Source: an uncultured Porphyromonadaceae bacterium
GTDB taxonomy: Bacteria > Bacteroidota > Bacteroidia > Bacteroidales > Muribaculaceae
NCBI GenBank assembly: GCA_947177135.1
Contig: CAMWTI010000009.1
Location: forward strand, 1 to 36,684
Length of the DNA: 36,684 nt
Direction: 5' to 3'
Shown one piece after another: positions 33,343 to 36,684 of this stretch (the stretch's first letter is position 1; every line of letters begins with the position of its first letter). The notes beneath the pieces were generated by a model. It ran no database searches. It was not told where the DNA came from and worked only from the letters and a program-made list of their open reading frames with translations. Position numbers and translations under genes: made by a program.

Positions 33343-33458
33343 AGTCGAAGCCCACACTGATTAGGCGAGTGAAAAGTAGCTCCGCTTTTTCTTGTGTCAC
33401 TATCATCGACAACCAATCAAACTGCGCCCATAGAGCTGCCAAGCGCATAGAATAACGT

Positions 33459-33752
33459 ATGGCACTAATAACGTGTAACGAATGTGGAGCGCAAATAAGT
33501 GACAAGGCAACAGTATGCCCCAAGTGCGGTGCACCTGTTTTATTGGATAGAAAAATTGAGAAAGCAAGAAAAGAATTCGAGAAAAACAAATTGGTTTACG
33601 GCATCGTCGCTGTCGTATGCTTTTTATTTGCATTAGTTGCCCTTTTTATAGGGGCATTCCCACAGTCAATTGGACTAAATATTATAGCCATTATTTGTGG
33701 GATACTCATTGCACTAAGCAAAAACAAGCTAAGAAAATTGGAGGAAGATTGA
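33459..33752 (+). CDS. Zinc-ribbon membrane protein
   Basis: The 97-residue protein has an N-terminal double zinc knuckle, C-N-E-C-G and C-P-K-C-G (residues 6-10 and 20-24), a charged linker with R-K-E-F-E-K-N-K, and two hydrophobic segments (about 45-65 and 68-85), ending with a short basic-acidic tail. Small zinc-ribbon proteins with two membrane helices are widespread in bacteria, and their job is usually unknown. I cannot assign a function. It lies between the small recombinase and a lipoprotein gene. Its ATG is the only suitable start; the frame upstream has a different composition. Confidence 0.85.
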   Translation: MALITCNECGAQISDKATVCPKCGAPVLLDRKIEKARKEFEKNKLVYGIVAVVCFLFALVALFIGAFPQSIGLNIIAIICGILIALSKNKLRKLEED

Positions 33753-33842
33753 ACTACCTCGTAACATATCTTGTTGCCCTCGGCTCAATGAATATTATTT
33801 AACAAATAAACAATAATTCAACACAATTACATTCAACTTAAA

Positions 33843-34346
33843 ATGAAAAAGTATCTTTTCTCGCTCATGATTGCTCTGCTTGCATCCATGAGCTTCGCCC
33901 TCACGTCCTGCGGTGATGACGATGACGAACCCAACGGTAACAACGGCAAAGTAACCGTCAACTACGAAGAAAGCGCAGTTGGCACGGTGACCGTGGAGGT
34001 CATACAGTCCGACTATCAGCAAATCTCCTCCAACCGTGGTAACACTACATTCTCAGCCACTCTTGAGGATAACGGCAGCTATTCTTACCTGCAATTCACC
34101 ACAGTTGACAAAGCCAATGAAATCAGCAAAGGACAAACACTGTCAGTTCATGCTATAAATTTCACAGTAGGACAAACCTCCGCTCATTACTTCACAGATG
34201 ACTACAGCGGAAAGGTAACAGTGGCAGACGTGCAAGGAGACCGTATCACACTTTCTTTTGCAAATTTCAAGTTCAACCGAGAGCTTGACAATGGAGAAGA
34301 ACAGGCTATTACTATCAACGGCAATATTTCTTTCTCAGAGCAATAA
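33843..34346 (+). CDS. Surface-type lipoprotein
   Basis: The 167-residue protein has a clear lipoprotein signal (L-T-S-C, Cys23) followed by G-D-D-D-D-E, an acidic run matching the Bacteroidetes lipoprotein export signal that sends proteins to the cell surface. The mature part is mostly beta strand with Thr, Val, Ser and Asn, probably one sandwich domain. I do not recognise a family. No -33/-7 pair is visible in the 90 bases upstream, so it may read through from the zinc-ribbon gene. An intrinsic terminator at 34365-34401 follows. It is the last gene of the element on this side and looks like cargo. Confidence 0.85.
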   Translation: MKKYLFSLMIALLASMSFALTSCGDDDDEPNGNNGKVTVNYEESAVGTVTVEVIQSDYQQISSNRGNTTFSATLEDNGSYSYLQFTTVDKANEISKGQTLSVHAINFTVGQTSAHYFTDDYSGKVTVADVQGDRITLSFANFKFNRELDNGEEQAITINGNISFSEQ

Positions 34347-34364
34347 TTTCCGATATACCGAAAC

Positions 34365-34401
34365 AAAAGGGTTGGCTTCAATAGCGATGCCAACCTTTTT
34401 T
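34365..34401 (+). terminator. Intrinsic terminator after the element lipoprotein
   Basis: AAAAGGGTTGGC (34365-34376) pairs with GCCAACCTTTTT (34389-34400), one G-T pair, then T6 continues to 34401. It separates the element genes from the DUF4494 gene. Confidence 0.85.
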
Positions 34402-34823
34402 ATATAATCTCGGCAAAATATTCACTAATACACAAAAGTGAAACTACGCCCACTACGATTATTTTACACAATATTAGCTGTTTAGCAACAAAAACACAGA
34501 AACAATACATGTACTTTCAGAAAAATTTATTCACTTTTGCCGATTTTTAGCGATTTTTGAATAATTGTAGGACTAAACAGCATAGTTATTTGTCTTTCAC
34601 ATACACCTGCAAACTTTTCTACACATTTTATATTGTAAAAGTGGAGCCACAAAAAAGAAAGAATGAGCCTACATTACAAAAATAATGAGTAACTTTGCAG
34701 GGATATCTTGCACTCGAGTCACATATTATATATAATTGGTTTTGAAACCTTATAAAATGTGCGTACAAGTGTGCAACTACAAATATTAGCTCATTAAATA
34801 ATTAAAAATAAACGACATATACA
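34402..34823 (+). other. AT-rich non-coding right end of the element
   Basis: No gene is seen. It carries a tandem repeat CGATTTTTAG/CGATTTTTGA (34541-34560), and a -7 box TAACTTTG at 34690-34697 with no good -33 that could start the DUF4494 message. Arm sites for the integrase or a replication origin could lie here. None is proven by sequence alone. Confidence 0.5.
34690..34697 (+). promoter_or_regulatory. -7 box TAACTTTG, element-supplied promoter candidate for DUF4494
   Basis: TAACTTTGCAGGG lies 126 bases before the DUF4494 ATG, within element DNA. With the terminator at 34365-34401 just upstream, this is the nearest candidate to transcribe DUF4494 and yggS. Confidence 0.45.
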
Positions 34824-35273
34824 ATGGCAAATTGGTTTGAATGTAAAGTGACCTACCACAAAATAGTGGAAAACGGTCTTCAGAAAAAAGTCACCGACAC
34901 GTTCATGGTCGATGCCCTCTCATTTACCGAAGCCGAGGCGCGGGTGACCGAAGAGGTTACTCCTTTTGTCAGCGGAGACTTCTCTGTCGCATCTGTTAAA
35001 CGCACAAAAATCGGCGAAATATTCAGAGACGATTCAGCCGACAAGTGGTATCTGGTAAAGTGCGCCTTCATCACGATCGACGAAAAGACAGCCGCCGAGA
35101 AGCGCGCCGTCAGCCTGATGCTTGTGGCAGCGTCTGACTTCAAAGGAGCTTACGACAATTTCATGGACGGAATGAAAGGCACGATGGCCGACTTCGAGAT
35201 AGTGTCGATCGCCGAGACTCCGGTTCTTGACGTCTACAATGCCAAACTCGATGGAGGAAGCCAGGCTGACTGA
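34824..35273 (+). CDS. DUF4494 family protein with a 5' end supplied by the mobile element
   Basis: The 149-residue protein begins M-A-N-W-F-E-C-K-V-T-Y, the hallmark of the Bacteroidetes DUF4494 family. The rest (F-T-E-A-E-A-R near 33-39, W-Y-L-V-K-C-A-F near 73-80) also fits. The function is unknown. The first 3-8 codons lie in element DNA, and codon choice changes from A/T-ending (GCA AAT, TGT) to host-like after the core. The gene product keeps its full length. It overlaps yggS by 23 bases, so both are coupled. The original start is left at 28897. Confidence 0.9.
   Translation: MANWFECKVTYHKIVENGLQKKVTDTFMVDALSFTEAEARVTEEVTPFVSGDFSVASVKRTKIGEIFRDDSADKWYLVKCAFITIDEKTAAEKRAVSLMLVAASDFKGAYDNFMDGMKGTMADFEIVSIAETPVLDVYNAKLDGGSQAD
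34830..34847 (+). repeat. Right attachment sequence (attR)
   Basis: AA[T]TGGTTTGAATG[T]AAA is the partner of 28903-28920. It lies at codons 3-8 of the DUF4494 gene, in the same frame as the left copy. Confidence 0.75.
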
Positions 35274-35901
35274 ACTGCGCGGCATCATTCCGCATGACGT
35301 GACCTTGGTGGCGGTGAGCAAGTTTCACCCCGCCGAGGCCATACGCGCTGCATATAATGCCGGACAACGCGTATTTGGCGAAAGCCGCGCTGACGAGCTG
35401 GCGGCTAAAGCCGCCGCCCTGCCCGACGACATATGCTGGCACTTCATCGGCCATGTGCAGACCAACAAACTGCGACGGATTCTGCCTCACGTGACCATGA
35501 TCCAGAGCGTCGATTCCGAAAGACTTCTGCGGCTCATCGACGCAGAGGCCGAGAAAATGGGGCTGAGCACGAAAGTACTGCTCCAGGTGCACGTTGCGGC
35601 CGAGGAGACAAAAACAGGATTCTCTCCCGAAGAATTGACCGAAGTGGCGCGCCGGTGCGCGCCGGAATTGCGTGCGGCCACAATCGAGGGTGTGATGGGA
35701 ATGGCCACCAACACCGTCGACACCGACCGTATCAGAGCCGATTTTCAAGCCATTGCCAGGACCGGACAACGGTTGCGAGAAATAGTCCCGTCGGCCACAG
35801 TTCTCTCGATGGGAATGAGCGGAGACTGGCAGATGGCAGTGGAATGCGGATCAAACATGGTGAGAATCGGATCCGACATATTCGGCCCGCGAGAGTATTA
35901 A
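35251..35901 (+). CDS. yggS: YggS family PLP homeostasis protein
   Basis: YggS/PLPBP binds pyridoxal 5'-phosphate without catalysing a known reaction and helps keep PLP and keto acid pools in balance, in the cytosol. With the ATG at 35251 it has 216 residues: M-E-E-A-R-L-T-E-L-R, then the PLP lysine Lys24 in V-A-V-S-K. Further landmarks are F-I-G-H-V-Q-T-N-K, G-F-S-P-E-E, G-V-M-G-M-A-T and the terminal M-S-G-D-W-Q-M-A with R-I-G-S-D-I-F-G-P-R. An ATG at 35239 would add four residues and is possible. The gene starts inside DUF4494 and shares its transcript. Confidence 0.93.
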   Translation: MEEARLTELRGIIPHDVTLVAVSKFHPAEAIRAAYNAGQRVFGESRADELAAKAAALPDDICWHFIGHVQTNKLRRILPHVTMIQSVDSERLLRLIDAEAEKMGLSTKVLLQVHVAAEETKTGFSPEELTEVARRCAPELRAATIEGVMGMATNTVDTDRIRADFQAIARTGQRLREIVPSATVLSMGMSGDWQMAVECGSNMVRIGSDIFGPREY

Positions 35902-35935
35902 CGTTTTTTTAATGATTTTTTTAAACCGCTTTTGC

Positions 35936-35966
35936 TTGCCGAAGTGGAATAAAAATCTTAACTTTG
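35936..35966 (+). promoter_or_regulatory. Promoter of the HTH gene (-33 TTG, -7 TAACTTTG)
   Basis: TTG at 35936-35938 and TAACTTTG at 35959-35966 have a spacer of exactly 20 bp. It begins 34 bases after the yggS stop. Start of transcription is expected near 35971. Confidence 0.8.
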
Positions 35967-36202
35967 TGCCGACTAAATATATAGACAACATAAAGCAACA
36001 AATATCAATTCTGAATTCGTAGGATCTCCGGTTTTTTTGCCGAACAGCCATCAAGCATCCGACCGCCACTCCCATGAGTGGAATTCTGCGCCACAGCGCT
36101 CTCATGCAGAGACGCCTTCAGACGCCGGTCAAAGCCGATGAAACGTAATGTCAAAATAGCGGTGTTCCTCGTTACTGACTGTTAACAAAAACGTGTAATA
36201 GT
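35967..36202 (+). promoter_or_regulatory. Long, structured 5' leader of the HTH gene
   Basis: About 230 nt lie between the expected start and the ATG at 36203, with no gene inside. Visible hairpins are CCACTC-CCAT-GAGTGG (36066-36081) and TCTGC...GCAGA (36085-36110) enclosing GCGC-CACA-GCGC (36088-36099). A direct repeat AGACGCC-TTC-AGACGCC lies at about 36110-36126. I match no known riboswitch. Confidence 0.45.
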
Positions 36203-36502
36203 ATGACAACGAACGAGATTCACATTGGTTCCATTATCGAACAAAGAGTTAGAGCGGGGGGCCACAGCGTAAGCTGGCTCGCAGGCATCCTTTGCTGCGA
36301 ACGCACTAACGTCTACAGTATTTTCCGCCGTCGGTCAATCGACTCCGGATTGTTGTACCGCATCTCAGAAGCACTGCGGTTTGATTTCTTTGCACTCTAT
36401 TCCAACTTGCTTAGAGAAAACGAGCTTGACGAAGAAATGGAGGCCGAGAAAGAGGCAGCTGCTGCCAGAAAACGCAGAAGGGCTGCCATTGAAAACAGTT
36501 AA
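36203..36502 (+). CDS. Small XRE-like helix-turn-helix protein
   Basis: The 99-residue protein has an N-terminal five-helix DNA-binding domain of lambda-repressor type (about 6-68). It has I-G-S-I-I-E-Q-R-V, the turn in S-V-S-W-L-A-G-I-L-C-C-E-R-T-N-V-Y with the recognition helix near 34-45, and L-L-Y-R-I-S-E-A-L near 49-57. The tail (70-99) is a charged helix, acidic then very basic (R-K-R-R-R). Related short proteins are common in Bacteroidales; target genes are unknown. It has its own promoter and a long leader, which suggests tight control. A hairpin with T-tract follows at 36502-36541. Confidence 0.85.
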   Translation: MTTNEIHIGSIIEQRVRAGGHSVSWLAGILCCERTNVYSIFRRRSIDSGLLYRISEALRFDFFALYSNLLRENELDEEMEAEKEAAAARKRRRAAIENS

Positions 36503-36541
36503 ACCCGGGCCGCCGGCTCAAACGAGCGGTCTGGTTCTTTT
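36502..36541 (+). terminator. Terminator after the HTH gene
   Basis: AACC-C-GGGCCG (36502-36512) can pair with CGGTCTGGTT (36527-36536) using two G-T pairs and one bulge. CTTTTCC follows. It begins right at the stop codon. Confidence 0.5.
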
Positions 36542-36574
36542 CCTCTCATAGCGAGAACTTCGATATCAGGACAA

Positions 36575-36620
36575 CACAACAGAAGCGGCGCCGGAAATCT
36601 TCGGCGCCGCTTCTGTTGTG
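36575..36620. terminator. Perfect 19-bp hairpin near the window end
   Basis: Stem 36575-36593 pairs with 36602-36620 around an 8-nt loop. No T-tract follows on either strand. It probably belongs to a gene beyond the right edge on the minus strand, or protects an RNA 3' end. No gene is seen from 36503 to 36684. Confidence 0.6.
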
Positions 36621-36684
36621 ACTCTGTAGGTCTATATCTGTCGAGTATACACATCTGACGCTGCCGCCGAACTCTAGGGGGTAG

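Larger units (their letters stand above)
33093..33458 (+). other. Non-coding stretch with promoter box and inverted repeat
   Basis: I see no convincing gene. It holds a TAACTTTG -7 box at 33145-33152 (no -33) and an imperfect 12-bp inverted repeat, CCCATGATATAC (33289-33300) and GTATTTCATGGG (33331-33342), around 30 bases. If the box is used, the next gene has a leader of about 300 nt. Confidence 0.5.
28906..34843. mobile_element. Integrated mobile element of about 5.9 kb in the DUF4494 gene start
   Basis: The limits are the two copies of TGGTTTGAATG at the duplicated gene start. The content is an integrase reading in from the left end, a Rep_trans-like protein, an orphan NUMOD3 peptide, two small conserved proteins, a second small tyrosine recombinase, a zinc-ribbon membrane protein and a lipoprotein. 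It is visibly AT-richer than the flanks. There is no recognisable capsid, Zot-type ATPase, relaxase with type IV secretion, or toxin gene. It could be an integrated single-strand-replicating plasmid, a satellite, or a decayed element. The class is not one I can name. Confidence 0.78.

Noticed and set aside
33270..33455. A 61-codon ORF with TTG start before the zinc-ribbon gene
   Set aside because: It is Cys/Ser/Arg-rich with no pattern and no promoter or suitable start, and covers the inverted repeat.
33320..33633. Minus-strand ORFs opposite the zinc-ribbon gene
   Set aside because: They are reverse shadows of its hydrophobic codons and lack promoters.
35971..36202. A known riboswitch in the HTH gene leader
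   Set aside because: No cobalamin, TPP, SAM, FMN or other class motif could be recognised.
1..36684. CRISPR array, insertion sequence, rRNA or tRNA genes
   Set aside because: No regularly spaced repeats, DDE transposase, rRNA segment or tRNA could be seen by reading both strands.

Overview
The window looks like chromosome of a Bacteroidales bacterium, most like the gut family Muribaculaceae or a near relative. That rests on: many promoters of the Bacteroidetes -33 TTG / -7 TAnnTTTG type with 19-21 bp spacers; lipoproteins with signal peptidase II cysteines; a 742-residue TonB-dependent receptor; a carboxynorspermidine-type polyamine gene; and Bacteroidetes-restricted families (DUF4294, DUF4494, Big_5 lipoprotein, SH3-barrel DUF2693). 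The genus is inferred only.

Layout. 1-561: start of dtd (minus, cut by the left edge), divergent from a small SRP RNA gene. 585-9175: a minus-strand run with a lipoprotein, a GH20 hexosaminidase, a GT4 glycosyltransferase, a Wzx-like flippase and ruvB (the last four nearly seamless), then a ROK sugar kinase and a carboxynorspermidine synthase-like dehydrogenase. 9310-11304: panB divergent from a bifunctional DAHP synthase/chorismate mutase. 11305-24814: a second minus-strand run. It opens with nadB, DUF4294, a MATE transporter and a Big_5 lipoprotein, then ftsY-rimO-ATP-grasp, and ends with a TonB receptor / lipoprotein / His-rich COG0523 GTPase module that may handle zinc. 25007-28731: fabD, with a perfect palindrome inside its promoter, a thiol-disulfide lipoprotein, and a sugar-type MFS transporter with a long Ala/Glu-rich loop.

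28906-34843 is a visibly AT-richer island of about 5.9 kb, read here as an integrated mobile element. It carries a tyrosine integrase, a Rep_trans-like replication protein, an orphan NUMOD3 peptide, a small conserved protein, an SH3-barrel protein, a second catalytic-domain-only tyrosine recombinase, a zinc-ribbon membrane protein and a lipoprotein. It sits in the first codons of a DUF4494 gene. The left junction keeps the old start (M V N W F E C K, then a stop after 11 codons). The right junction supplies a new start (M A N W F E C K) written partly with different codons. The 18 bp shared by the two ends differ only at two pyrimidines. The element therefore swaps the promoter and first codons of DUF4494, and of the overlapping yggS, without breaking the protein.

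34824-36684: DUF4494, yggS, and a small helix-turn-helix gene behind a clear promoter and a leader of about 230 nt that can form hairpins, then two hairpins to the window end. The element and its gene-start exchange are the strongest candidates for something new; the fabD palindrome, the HTH leader and the putative leaderless DAHP synthase message are next.
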